Below, one piece after another: positions 7,390 through 15,928 of a DNA stretch of 49,676 nt. Each line of letters starts with the position of its first letter. Within the stretch, counting starts at the first letter, position 1. This stretch comes from Veillonellaceae bacterium. GTDB taxonomy: Bacteria > Bacillota_C > Negativicutes > UBA1444. Location: NCBI GenBank assembly GCA_012798135.1, contig JAAZNU010000044.1, positions 1 through 49,676 of the forward strand. Direction: 5' to 3'. Under the pieces are notes generated by a model, which saw only the letters and a program-made list of their open reading frames with translations, searched no databases and was not told the DNA's origin. The position numbers and the translations under genes were made by a program.

Positions 7390-8316
7390 TTACTTTTTCA
7401 GGAACGTGTCGGCGATCTTGATGGCGGCCGGCCCCAACATAATGACCAGAATGACCGGAAAGATGAAAAAAACCAAGGGAATCAGCATCTTCACCGGCGC
7501 CTTCATGCCGAGTTCCTGGGCGCGTTGCCGTTGTCTTTCGCGAATCGCCACCGATTTTATCCGCAATACATTGCCGATGCTGACGCCGAGCTGATCCGCC
7601 TGAATTAACGACGTTACAACGCCGGAAACATCCGGCAGGCTGCAACGTTTTCCCATGGCAACCAACGCCTCGCGCCGAGGGACGCCGACACGCATCTCAT
7701 TGAGCATTCGAGTGAATTCGTCAACCAACGCCCCCTCCATTTTTTCCGACAAAATCTGCAAAGCGCCGTCGAAGCCCAGTCCCGCTTCGACGCTGGCCGT
7801 GACCAAATCGATGGCGTCCGGCAAATCGCGCTGCATGCTGTGTTGCCGGGTTCGGATCTTATAGTTCAAGAACAGAAAGGGAAGAATAAACCCCAACGCA
7901 GATACTCCCAGTGACAGTCTCAGCACGGTGCTGACCGGCAGTTGGTAAACGAGTAATATGCCAGCGATGATAATCGGCAGATAAAGTCCTATCGCCAACG
8001 TCAACACGATGTAGCCATTAGGGCCGATTCCGCCGATGCCGCCCGCCATCGCCAGTTTTTCGGCAACTTTTTGACGAATGGAAGTTGGCACGAATTGGGC
8101 CAGGCCGGGCGCCCAGCCAATGAAAATCCGTGCAAATTTCCGCTGCGCGGTCCCGTGGCCTGCTCCCGCATGGAATTTCATTCTGCCCTCCATGACTGAA
8201 AGCAAGCTGCGCAGACGAAGTTCGGCTGTTTCGTCATTTGAAATGCAGGTCTGAAAAAGCAAATGAATCAAAATGAATGTACAAGCGAAAGCGGATATCG
8301 AAATAATCCATAACAT
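7390..8316 (-). CDS. tadC: Tad pilus inner-membrane platform protein TadC
   Basis: 308 residues of the GspF/TadC type (PF00482). There is an N-terminal membrane helix, two close membrane segments near 95-145 (GYIVLTLAIGLYLPIIIAGI and the following VLRLSLGVSALGFILPFLFL), and a cytoplasmic domain with DLPDAIDLVTASVEAGLGFDGAL near 165. A C-terminal hydrophobic hairpin near 275-300 (MLIPLVFFIFPVILVIMLGP) completes it. With TadB it forms the platform on which the TadA ATPase drives pilus assembly. GGAGGT lies 9 bases before the ATG. It follows tadA by 18 bases. Confidence 0.93.
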   Translation of the reverse strand: MLWIISISAFACTFILIHLLFQTCISNDETAELRLRSLLSVMEGRMKFHAGAGHGTAQRKFARIFIGWAPGLAQFVPTSIRQKVAEKLAMAGGIGGIGPNGYIVLTLAIGLYLPIIIAGILLVYQLPVSTVLRLSLGVSALGFILPFLFLNYKIRTRQHSMQRDLPDAIDLVTASVEAGLGFDGALQILSEKMEGALVDEFTRMLNEMRVGVPRREALVAMGKRCSLPDVSGVVTSLIQADQLGVSIGNVLRIKSVAIRERQRQRAQELGMKAPVKMLIPLVFFIFPVILVIMLGPAAIKIADTFLKK

Positions 8317-8334
8317 GCGCTGATCACCTCCGCA

Positions 8335-9684
8335 TTACCTTGGCCAGAAAAGATCCGCCGGCAATTTGATTCCGTTTGACAGCAATTTTTCGATGAACTT
8401 GGGTCGAATACCCGTAGGCTTGAACCGTCCCAAAATCTTACCGTTGGCGTCACGTCCGGTCTGATCGAAGACAAAAATGTCCTGCATGGTGATGACATCG
8501 CCCTCCATCCCCTGCACCTCAGTCAGATGGGTAATCTTGCGGCTGCCATCCCGGAGCCGGGACTGTTGAATCACCAGGTCGATCGCCGACGCAATCTGTT
8601 CCCGGATCGCCCGAACCGGTAACTCCATCCCGGCCATCAGCACCATGGTTTCCAAGCGGCTCAGCATATCGCGCGGGGAATTGGCGTGACCGGTGGTCAT
8701 CGACCCTTCGTGTCCGGTATTCATCGCCTGAAGCATGTCCAGCGCCTCGCCGCTTCGCACTTCACCGACCACGATTCGGTCAGGGCGCATACGCAGGGAG
8801 TTGCGGACCAGGTCCCGTATCGTTACCGCTCCCCGCCCTTCAATGTTGGCCGGACGGGCTTCCAGCGTTACGATATGTTCCTGACGCAGTTGCAATTCGG
8901 CGGCGTCCTCAATCGTCACGATTCGTTCGTCCGCCGGGATGAAAGAGGACAACACGTTCAGCGTGGTCGTTTTTCCGGATCCGGTGCCGCCGGAAATGAT
9001 TATATTGAGTTTTCCTTCCACACATGCTTTCAACAAATCCGCCATTTCCTGCGTCAGAGTTTCCAGGTCGACCAAATCGTTGACCTTGAACGGATCCCTG
9101 GAAAACTTACGAACGGTTAGCGTCGGCCCGGTCAGGGCCAGCGGCGGAATAATAGCGTTGACCCGCGAACCGTCGGGCAGTCGAGCATCTACCATCGGCG
9201 AACTTTCGTCAATGCGCCGTCCCAACGGCGATACGATTTTTTCAATGATATGCATCACATGAATATCATCCCGAAAGTGGACGTCCGTCAAGGCCAGCAG
9301 TCCGTTCCGTTCCACATAAACCTGGTTGTAACGGTTGACCATTACTTCGGTGACAGTATCGTCTTTAAGAAGCGGTTCAATGGGGCCCAGCCCCAAAACC
9401 TCGTCGATGATTTCCGATATGATGCGGGTGCGCTCGAAGCGGGGAACCAGCACCGGTTCCGCATCCATTGTCAAGGAAGAAATTCGGGTCACCGCTTCTT
9501 CGAGCTGCCGGCGGTCCAGATCCACGGAGCCCAGCTCATCCACAATTTTTTGGTGGATCTTTTGTTTTAACGGCTGATAAGGATCTACTCTGACGACGGG
9601 ACCGGTTTTGTGTTTCCCGACTCCCCCGGCTGGCGGCACTTCTTCCTGTTGTTTACTCTCTTCGAGTCGCTTCACCCAAAACAT
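8335..9684 (-). CDS. tadA: Tad pilus assembly ATPase TadA/CpaF
   Basis: About 449 residues of the secretion ATPase family (PF00437). The Walker A motif [10 protein letters not shown] is near 240, followed by the Asp box and Walker B region [20 protein letters not shown] near 310 and the His box [14 protein letters not shown]. It powers Flp pilus extension from the cytoplasm. An in-frame GTG at 9699 is part of the GGAGGTG ribosome binding site, so the ATG at 9684, 6 bases after it, was chosen. The gene lies between the TadG-like gene and tadC, apart from tadB, which is an unusual order. Confidence 0.94.
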   Translation of the reverse strand: MFWVKRLEESKQQEEVPPAGGVGKHKTGPVVRVDPYQPLKQKIHQKIVDELGSVDLDRRQLEEAVTRISSLTMDAEPVLVPRFERTRIISEIIDEVLGLGPIEPLLKDDTVTEVMVNRYNQVYVERNGLLALTDVHFRDDIHVMHIIEKIVSPLGRRIDESSPMVDARLPDGSRVNAIIPPLALTGPTLTVRKFSRDPFKVNDLVDLETLTQEMADLLKACVEGKLNIIISGGTGSGKTTTLNVLSSFIPADERIVTIEDAAELQLRQEHIVTLEARPANIEGRGAVTIRDLVRNSLRMRPDRIVVGEVRSGEALDMLQAMNTGHEGSMTTGHANSPRDMLSRLETMVLMAGMELPVRAIREQIASAIDLVIQQSRLRDGSRKITHLTEVQGMEGDVITMQDIFVFDQTGRDANGKILGRFKPTGIRPKFIEKLLSNGIKLPADLFWPR

Positions 9685-9699
9685 GCTTTGCACCTCCAC

Positions 9700-10617
9700 T
9701 CAGTTAAAAGCCGATGAATAAGGCACCAGGCGGCTTGCATAGACTCCATAGTTTCCTGCGCCATCATCAGGAATTCCCGCCGTAACCATCTGCATAAATT
9801 GTCCGGTTACGCTCTTGCCATCGCTCGATTCCGATAGAAACATTGCTGCAAATCCAAGCACCTTTACCTCCTTCTTCCCGTTGACATCCATGCTCTCGAT
9901 GACAGGCACCAGAATTATGCGCGATGAGCCCGGAGTCACTGTCGCGAAGGTTGGGTTCGTGGGATCCAGACTAAAACGATATGCCAGACTCTGTCTTACT
10001 ATCCCGACTTTGCCCCCAGGCTCTGTGAACACAAGAGGCGTATTGAAATCGAACGTCCCGTCGTACCCATACATTATGTTCTCTCTAAGATTGCCCCCTA
10101 AATCCAGCAAGCCAAAATTCCCCGGACTAAGAAACTTATCAAATTTAATGGTATATTTTTGCCCATATACAAATGGAGCAGTAGGGTCGTATATCAGCGA
10201 AAACGGCACAATCCCCCGGACCCCGCTGGCGGGAGAAATCCTCGCAGCTGCCGCCCCGGTCACATCACTTGTAGCCAGCCCAAAGATCCGGGCGAACATC
10301 AGCGGCACGGTGCGCGTGGCTTTGACGGCGACCGTCGTCCCGTTCAGCACCTGGATATCCAATACGTCTCCCATCTTGCCATTCAGCTGGGCGTAGTCCG
10401 CGGCGCGGGAATAGGCGCCGCCGCTGTTGTCGGGCAGTTCCTGGACTCCGGCCAATGCCGCGGCGTCCGCCAGATTGGTCAACTGCACGCGCGTTGTGTA
10501 AAGCAGGCCAAGATCCACAACCAGCGCGGTCAACCCAACCAACACGGACAACATCGCCGCAAACAGGGCAACAACGGAGCCGTGGCGCTGTTTTAGGAGC
10601 CGGCGCAATGTTTTCAT
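9700..10617 (-). CDS. TadG-like pseudopilin/Tad domain protein
   Basis: About 305 residues with an N-terminal hydrophobic helix (SVVALFAAMLSVLVGLTALV) followed by VDLGLLYTTRVQLTNLADAAALAG, the classic TadG/putative Flp pilus-assembly (PF13400) signature. The remaining region is a predicted extracytoplasmic domain with no motif I can name. TadG-type proteins are thought to be minor components or anchors of the Flp pilus. AGGAGG overlaps an ATG at zero spacing; the ATG at 10617, 9 bases downstream, fits better than the upstream TTG (10638). Its ribosome binding site overlaps the tadE stop, so the two are translationally coupled. Confidence 0.85.
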   Translation of the reverse strand: MKTLRRLLKQRHGSVVALFAAMLSVLVGLTALVVDLGLLYTTRVQLTNLADAAALAGVQELPDNSGGAYSRAADYAQLNGKMGDVLDIQVLNGTTVAVKATRTVPLMFARIFGLATSDVTGAAAARISPASGVRGIVPFSLIYDPTAPFVYGQKYTIKFDKFLSPGNFGLLDLGGNLRENIMYGYDGTFDFNTPLVFTEPGGKVGIVRQSLAYRFSLDPTNPTFATVTPGSSRIILVPVIESMDVNGKKEVKVLGFAAMFLSESSDGKSVTGQFMQMVTAGIPDDGAGNYGVYASRLVPYSSAFN

Positions 10618-10630
10618 TCCACTCATCCTC

Positions 10631-11011
10631 CTATTCAACCCGCATTATGGATGTACCGGAAACCGGGACCGGATTCTGGGAAAACAAGGTGCTGAACATC
10701 GGGGCAATCAGCGCCACATGCCTCGTCACCGTTATGGTGACCTGGTCGCCCCGTACACGGGCCGAAGGCACGATCGTGGTGTCCGGGACCGAAGCGGCCG
10801 CAACGTTTACGGCGGCGATAATATCCGCATCCGTGCCGCCGAGCGTCGCCACCCGGGCGCCTTCCCGCGCCGCATGCGTTACGAGAAGATATTCATGAAA
10901 CAGCAGCCCGAACTGCATCATTCCCATGAGCAACAGAACCAAGACAGGCAAAACAAGGGCAAATTCGACTACGGCCTGACCGTTATTCCGTTTCGGCCCG
11001 ATACGCCGCAT
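10631..11011 (-). CDS. tadE: TadE-like minor pseudopilin
   Basis: 126 residues with the TadE-like motif (PF07811): NNGQAVVEFALVLPVLVLLLMG at the N-terminus, with the conserved Glu five residues into the hydrophobic stretch, then FGLLFHEYLLVTHAAREGARVA. The G-x-x-x-V-E arrangement resembles a type IV prepilin cleavage site, so it is probably matured by a prepilin peptidase encoded elsewhere. GGGAG lies 7 bases before the ATG, and the gene ends where the TadG-like gene begins. Confidence 0.9.
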   Translation of the reverse strand: MRRIGPKRNNGQAVVEFALVLPVLVLLLMGMMQFGLLFHEYLLVTHAAREGARVATLGGTDADIIAAVNVAAASVPDTTIVPSARVRGDQVTITVTRHVALIAPMFSTLFSQNPVPVSGTSIMRVE

Positions 11012-11029
11012 AAATATCTCTCCCTTCCA

Positions 11030-11998
11030 TCAGACTTCAATCGTCACAATGCGTCGGATCAGAAGTATGCCGATCAGTTGCCCGATCAAAGCTCCCGCCA
11101 GAATCATTCTGCCGACCGGATGGACGAACAACAGGCTGATATATTCCGGATTGATCACATAGATTGCCGCCGACAGGCCGAATGGCAACAGGCCGACAAT
11201 CAGCCCCGATATCCGGCCTTGGGCAGTGAGGGTTTTTATTTCATTCCGGATTCTGACCCGCTCGCGAATCGTCCGGGCGATATTATCGAGAATCTCCGCC
11301 AGATTTCCACCAACCTGCCGCTGGATCAGCACCGAGGTGATGACCAGATCGAAATCTTTGGAATTCACCCGTTTCGCCATACTGACCAATGCATCTTCCA
11401 TTGGAATGCCCAGATTGGTTTCCTTGACGGTCCGGGCGAATTCAGCCGAGATGGGCGGTTGCATTTCCCGGGCCACCATATCGAAGGCCTGGATAAAACT
11501 ATAACCTGTACGCAATGAATTGGCCGCCAAGGTCAGAGCATCGCCCAGTTGCTGGCTGAATGCTTTCATGCGGCGTTTCCGGCAAATCTGGAGCATGAGA
11601 AATGGAATCGCGATAAGCATCGCCGCCCCGGCAAAGGCGTTCACGAAATTACCGTGACTGCCGATGTAGCCGCCCAGAAACCCGATAACGCCCAGACTCA
11701 GGCAAATTACCATAAATTCGGCGCCAGTAAAGGATATTGCTGCCTGCTGCAGGCGAACATCCAGATCATGCGACCATTTCAGCGAACTCAGGCACCGGCT
11801 GGCACTGCGGATCAACCCACGAATTCCTTTTGGATTGTTTTTTTCCTCCAACGCCAATATCCCCGGTCCGTACTGTCGGCTCTCCACCAGGTGCTTCAAG
11901 CGTTCCACGCTCCCGTTATCGTCTGTCAGTAATTGTCCGAGCAACAGAACTATCGTCATCAGCGAAAAAAACACCGCTACGGATATCAGTACGACCAT
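11030..11998 (-). CDS. tadB: Tad pilus inner-membrane platform protein TadB
   Basis: About 322 residues, GspF/TadB type (PF00482). It has an N-terminal membrane helix (VVLISVAVFFSLMTIVLLLG), a central pair of helices near 95-135, the cytoplasmic domain with QLGDALTLAANSLRTGYSFIQAFDMVA near 160, and two C-terminal helices. Partner of TadC in the assembly platform. GGAGGAG sits 6 bases upstream of the ATG at 11998; the upstream TTG at 12013 lies inside the ribosome binding site and is rejected. The gene follows cpaE by about 15 bases. Confidence 0.92.
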   Translation of the reverse strand: MVVLISVAVFFSLMTIVLLLGQLLTDDNGSVERLKHLVESRQYGPGILALEEKNNPKGIRGLIRSASRCLSSLKWSHDLDVRLQQAAISFTGAEFMVICLSLGVIGFLGGYIGSHGNFVNAFAGAAMLIAIPFLMLQICRKRRMKAFSQQLGDALTLAANSLRTGYSFIQAFDMVAREMQPPISAEFARTVKETNLGIPMEDALVSMAKRVNSKDFDLVITSVLIQRQVGGNLAEILDNIARTIRERVRIRNEIKTLTAQGRISGLIVGLLPFGLSAAIYVINPEYISLLFVHPVGRMILAGALIGQLIGILLIRRIVTIEV

Positions 11999-12013
11999 CC
12001 GTCTCTCCTCCAA

Positions 12014-13219
12014 TCAGCCAAAAATACCCAAAAACTTGGTCGTCGCTCTTTTGGGTAGGGCACCAATCTCCGGCGGCGCCAGTTTTTGCGCGAGCTGGAA
12101 AACGGTCTGCGCCACCGCGGAATGATTATTCGAAAGAACAAAGGGGATCCCGTGATTTATGGAAGGCAGAACCGTCTTCCCATCGCTGGGGATTGTGGCG
12201 TAAAACTTCAGGTTCAATGATTTCTCGACCTGCTGTACGCTCAACCCGCCTGCCGAGTTTGCCCGATTCAGCACAATATGGACCTTGTCTTCGCCATATT
12301 TCAGCGATTGCAGGATTTCAAGACAGAGTTTCATGTTTTTCAGTGTCGGTAGATCCGACCCGGCCAACACCACGATCGCGTCGGATTCATCCAGTACCGA
12401 CAAGGTAATCTCATTAAGGTCCGTTGCCGTATCCACCACGACATATTCATATTTTTTCTTCATTTGCGACAGAATGGCTTTCAGGCTCCCGCCGGTAACG
12501 GCTTCCGCCTGTTCCGGGCGGGCGGGAGCCGCTAACAGCGACAGCCGGTCATTAAAGGAAGTCATGTAGGTCTCCAGCGTAACCTCATCGAGAGTGTCTC
12601 TTTCCACAGCGGCATCGGCAATGGATGCCCGGGGAGCAAGATTGAGGTAGGTCGCGACATCACCGAATTGCAGGTTTGCATCCAGAATCCCGACACGGGC
12701 ATTCGGCCGCTCCGCAAGAGCTACCGCAAGGTTTACGGCGATGGTCGTTTTTCCGGCGCCACCTTTATTGGAAATAATGCTGATGACCTTTCCTGGTTGA
12801 CGGGAAGACGGGGCGCCCTGGCGCAGAACGTTCCGAAGTCTTTGCTGCTGTTTGTAAACCTGCCGGACCATGTTGACCAGCTCGGTGTTGTCAAACGGCT
12901 TGATCAGGTAATTTTTTGCGCCGGCCAGCAACGCCCGCTGCAAATACTCCTGTTTTCCCTGCGTACTCATGATAATGATTGCGGCTTCCGGCGCTTCCAC
13001 GCTCAGCCGTTCAATCACGTCAATGCCGTTGCCGCCCCGCACATTGGCATCCATCAGGATGATGTCCGGACCCAGTTTCTTTGCCTGAATGATCGCTTCC
13101 TCGCCGGTCCCGGCCAAGCACACGGCTTCAAGTTCCGCCTGGTACTCTATTAACTTTTTTAAGCTGTCGCGCGTTGTCGCAACCTCGTCAAGGATTAGCA
13201 TCTTTATTTTGTCGGACAT
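12014..13219 (-). CDS. cpaE: CpaE/TadZ-like protein: receiver domain fused to MinD-type ATPase
   Basis: 401 residues. Residues 1-125 form a response-regulator receiver domain with acidic residues after the first strand (LILDE), the acceptor Asp in DIILMDANVRGG, a Ser in IIMSTQG and the Lys in YLIKPF, so the phosphorylation residues appear intact. From about 145 follows a ParA/MinD ATPase with the deviant P-loop NKGGAGKTT and GILDANLQFGD. TadZ/CpaE proteins place the Tad machine in the cell, usually at a pole. AGGAGGG lies 7 bases before the ATG. The start overlaps the end of the secretin gene by 32 bases, so translation is probably coupled. Confidence 0.93.
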   Translation of the reverse strand: MSDKIKMLILDEVATTRDSLKKLIEYQAELEAVCLAGTGEEAIIQAKKLGPDIILMDANVRGGNGIDVIERLSVEAPEAAIIIMSTQGKQEYLQRALLAGAKNYLIKPFDNTELVNMVRQVYKQQQRLRNVLRQGAPSSRQPGKVISIISNKGGAGKTTIAVNLAVALAERPNARVGILDANLQFGDVATYLNLAPRASIADAAVERDTLDEVTLETYMTSFNDRLSLLAAPARPEQAEAVTGGSLKAILSQMKKKYEYVVVDTATDLNEITLSVLDESDAIVVLAGSDLPTLKNMKLCLEILQSLKYGEDKVHIVLNRANSAGGLSVQQVEKSLNLKFYATIPSDGKTVLPSINHGIPFVLSNNHSAVAQTVFQLAQKLAPPEIGALPKRATTKFLGIFG

Positions 13220-14459
13220 TGGTTTGCCCTCCTGCAGGCTTTTGGTCCATATGTTCCTTTAATTCCGGCGACACGGGCGGCACCAAAGCCTGGGGATCCA
13301 CGATCGTCGGCGTCACCAGGATGATCAGTTCCGTTTCTTCTTTGGTGAAACTCGAACTCCGGAACAACTGTCCGATAATCGGCAAATCCCCCAAGAACGG
13401 CAGTTTGGTTACATCCCGGGTAATGTTGTTGCCAATCAGTCCGCCGATGGCCATGCTCTGCCCGGATGGCAGCGCAATGGAGGACTCCGCGGTCCTTGTC
13501 CGGATCGGCGGGATTGACAGAGTGGAAGAAATCGCGATTCTGTGACTAGAATCCCACTCGACGGCGCTGACTTCCGCTTTGACTTTGCTCGTGATCAGGC
13601 CTTCGCGGCTGGCTTCCGGTGTGATGATCAGCTTCACGCCATAATCCTTCCACTCGACCGTGACCGACCCGTTCTGGTTGCTGACCGGCACCGGGATCTG
13701 CCCGCCCACCAGGATATTCGCCTTGTCGCCGCTGAGCGTGACCATGTTGGGCTGGGACAGCAATTTGGCGTCGCCGTTCCGGATCAACAAATCCAGCTGC
13801 GCATTGAGCGGAGCGAATGTGCCAAGATTGCCGAATGTGCTCGGCGACCGGGTATTGATCTGACTTTGTCCGACATAAAAAATCCCGGGTGCTGTCGTGC
13901 TGTCGCCGCTGTAAAATTTCAAGCCCAGATCTTGGGTTTTCGCACGGTTGATTTCAACAATTTTCGCTTCGATCTTGATTTGGATCGGTTTGGTGATTTC
14001 CAGCAGATTCACCACTTTTTCGCCGTAGGCACCGGCGATTTTCTCGGCCCGGGCCCGCTGGTACTGGTCGCTGATCGTCCCTTCCAGAATGATCGTTTTA
14101 TTGACTTTCGCCACCCGGATGTCGGGATAGCCGAGAATGCGCTTGATTTCATTAGCAATCCCCGGATCGGCGGCCGACACCTCGACCTGGAAGTTCTGCC
14201 GGCCCTCGCCGGACCACACGATCAAGGTGGTGGAGCCGGTCTGCTTGCCGACGAGGATCAGCTCCGAACTGGAGGCGACCACCACATCCGCCACTTCCGG
14301 GTCGGCGATCGCGGCCCGCTGAAGGCCATCAATGTTGAGCGTCCGCGACTGCCCGGATCCCAGGGAAATCTGCTCGAGCGCTCCGGCCGCCAAAACCGGC
14401 ATTGTTGTGATGATCAAGAATATGAGCAATATGACGCCGGTGGCAAAAGTCTTTTTCAC
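13188..14459 (-). CDS. cpaC: Tad pilus outer-membrane secretin CpaC/RcpA
   Basis: 423 residues with a signal peptide (KKTFATGVILLIFLIITTMPVLAAG split over the first 25 residues). A pilus-assembly N-domain begins at QISLGSGQSRTLNIDGLQRA, followed by a BON-like region near 110 and the secretin domain (PF00263) from about 215 to 390, with GGQIPVPV near 250, SMAIGGLIGNN near 330 and LPFLGDLPIIGQLFRS. It forms the outer-membrane channel for the pilus. Start is GTG at 14459, four bases after GGGGGGAG. A secretin implies an outer membrane and is strong evidence for a diderm host. Confidence 0.95.
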   Translation of the reverse strand: MKKTFATGVILLIFLIITTMPVLAAGALEQISLGSGQSRTLNIDGLQRAAIADPEVADVVVASSSELILVGKQTGSTTLIVWSGEGRQNFQVEVSAADPGIANEIKRILGYPDIRVAKVNKTIILEGTISDQYQRARAEKIAGAYGEKVVNLLEITKPIQIKIEAKIVEINRAKTQDLGLKFYSGDSTTAPGIFYVGQSQINTRSPSTFGNLGTFAPLNAQLDLLIRNGDAKLLSQPNMVTLSGDKANILVGGQIPVPVSNQNGSVTVEWKDYGVKLIITPEASREGLITSKVKAEVSAVEWDSSHRIAISSTLSIPPIRTRTAESSIALPSGQSMAIGGLIGNNITRDVTKLPFLGDLPIIGQLFRSSSFTKEETELIILVTPTIVDPQALVPPVSPELKEHMDQKPAGGQTNVRQNKDANP

Positions 14460-14471
14460 ATTTCTCCCCCC

Positions 14472-15329
14472 CTATTGGATTTTGGTGCCCCGAATAATCA
14501 CAATCCCCGAGGTATTGCCCTGGGAGGATCTGCCCGACGACGCACCGGACGATTCCGGGCCAGACTGCGGACCTTGACTCACCCGACGATCACCGACGAG
14601 TTCGGCGGATGAAACAGGATGGGCTGTATAGGTTGCGGCTTCCTGGAAATAGGGCCGCAAGGCGAATCGAACTTTGCCTTTTTCCTCAGCCAGGGTGATC
14701 CGGGCCGCGTCGTCCGGGGAAACCGCCAGCGTAATGCTCGTGAGCTTGTTACGCGCCAGATCTTTGGCTGTTTCCTTCGCCAGAGACTCGTTGTCCGCAC
14801 CTACCAAACTGTCCCGATTCACTGAAAGCACCGCAATGTTTTGCATCGCCATTTGGGTGACTGCCCCGCCGCCGGTCTGGGCCTCTAGAGTAACCAATAC
14901 ATCGACGTAATCGCCGGCCTTGAGCAACCCGGCCACACCGGTCACTTCGGTGGCGGCAACGGTAATCGCCCGTTTCCCGGGCGGAATGACCCAACTGAAT
15001 CCAGATTTCGCGCCAGGCAGCAGCAATCGCCGTTCCAGCACCTGCTCGCCGGCGATGATTTCCTCGCGGGTCATCGACCCCACCGCTTTCGGCAGGTCAT
15101 GCATGGCGCCCGGTTGGATATATTCCTTGGGCACCCGCAGTTCCTGGAGCATTTCCGGTGCAATCTTGGTTCTGTTGGGAATGTTAGCCTTAGCGACCAA
15201 TACGATCTCCGCATCCGACGAAACCGTCTTCGTGGCGGCCGAGTGCAGGAACGTATAAATCATGGATGCCGTGACCAGACTGAGTACCAACGCAATTACA
15301 AACAAACCTTTTTTCGGCAGTTTCTCCAA
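14472..15329 (-). CDS. cpaB: Flp pilus assembly protein CpaB/RcpC
   Basis: About 285 residues with an N-terminal membrane anchor (GLFVIALVLSLVTASMIYTF), then an SAF domain (VLVAKANIPNRTKIAPEMLQ, near 45-110) and the RcpC region with GKRAITVAATEVTGVAGLLKAGDYVDVLVT. CpaB lies in the periplasm and is thought to work with the secretin. I prefer a TTG start at 15329 because AAGGGGG sits 8 bases upstream; an ATG at 15356 is in frame but has only a weak ribosome binding site, so the protein may be 9 residues longer. It is separated from flp by a 150-base gap with hairpins. Confidence 0.9.
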   Translation of the reverse strand: MEKLPKKGLFVIALVLSLVTASMIYTFLHSAATKTVSSDAEIVLVAKANIPNRTKIAPEMLQELRVPKEYIQPGAMHDLPKAVGSMTREEIIAGEQVLERRLLLPGAKSGFSWVIPPGKRAITVAATEVTGVAGLLKAGDYVDVLVTLEAQTGGGAVTQMAMQNIAVLSVNRDSLVGADNESLAKETAKDLARNKLTSITLAVSPDDAARITLAEEKGKVRFALRPYFQEAATYTAHPVSSAELVGDRRVSQGPQSGPESSGASSGRSSQGNTSGIVIIRGTKIQ

Positions 15330-15427
15330 TGATCTCGCCCCCTTATACACAAGCATCCCGTTAATTACCTAATGGATTGGGAAGCGCCCAACCGATTGCC
15401 CATCAAGATCATCGCCAAACCTCTGTC

Positions 15428-15479
15428 CCTCCCGCGTCGGGGGAGGCAAGGGGTACCCTGTCGACTGACAGAATACCCC
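15428..15479 (-). terminator. Two hairpins between flp and cpaB, possible attenuator or processing site
   Basis: One hairpin pairs GGGGTA and CTGTC (15450-15462) with GACAG and TACCCC (15467-15479) around the loop GACT, with a symmetric 2x2 internal loop. A second pairs CCTCCC (15428-15433) with GGGAGG (15441-15446). They follow the pilin stop codon in transcription order and lack a U tract. They could limit readthrough or protect flp mRNA so that the major pilin is made in excess over assembly proteins. The structure is seen; the role is inference. Confidence 0.5.
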
Positions 15480-15509
15480 CAGAAGCACCTATGATGCTGC
15501 GAAGGACTA

Positions 15510-15674
15510 CTACAATGAACCGGAAACCGTGGTAAAAGTATTCAAGGCGGCAGTGCCGATCCCTGACAACCCTGCCATGGCAATAATGGCGACCAACGCA
15601 AGAATCAGGCCGTATTCCACCATGCCTTGTCCTTTCCGGTTCTGGAGCATAACTTTCACCATTTCCAACATCAT
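15510..15674 (-). CDS. flp: Flp-type major pilin
   Basis: A 54-residue prepilin of the Flp/Fap family (PF04964). The segment KGQGMVEYGLILALVAIIAMAGLSG has the prepilin signature: Gly before the cleavage point, Glu at +5 and Tyr at +6 of the Flp motif, then a hydrophobic helix. The short C-terminal tail is GTAALNTFTTVSGSL. AAGGAGGG is followed by two consecutive ATGs; either can serve (15674 or 15671). As first gene of the Tad operon it would be the main pilus subunit after cleavage by a prepilin peptidase, which is not encoded in this window. Confidence 0.93.
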   Translation of the reverse strand: MMLEMVKVMLQNRKGQGMVEYGLILALVAIIAMAGLSGIGTAALNTFTTVSGSL

Positions 15675-15845
15675 GAAACCCTCCTTAAAATTTTTAATTG
15701 TCAGATTTTCATCTGCGACTATAGTGTAGCCTTTTATTTTTCCTTTAACATTCGTATGGTTGTATATATTCGGCTATGAAAACACAAGCCTATTTTATTG
15801 TTTTGTTATAATTTTTCTCATACCCTGTCCCGGTTTGATCCCAAT

Positions 15846-15892
15846 AAAAAAACTTCTGACAACTCTTCGCGTCGCCAGAAGTCCCATGTGAT
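15846..15892 (-). terminator. Terminator after the amidase gene
   Basis: On the minus strand ACTTCTG pairs with CAGAAGT (plus coordinates 15886-15892 and 15852-15858), with an internal CGCGAAGAG-type small hairpin, followed by seven U residues. It begins 36 bases after the amidase stop and cleanly separates the ABC/PDZ/amidase unit from the flp promoter region. Confidence 0.7.
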
Positions 15893-15928
15893 CCTGATTG
15901 TGATGAAATTCATCACAACGGCAGTATA

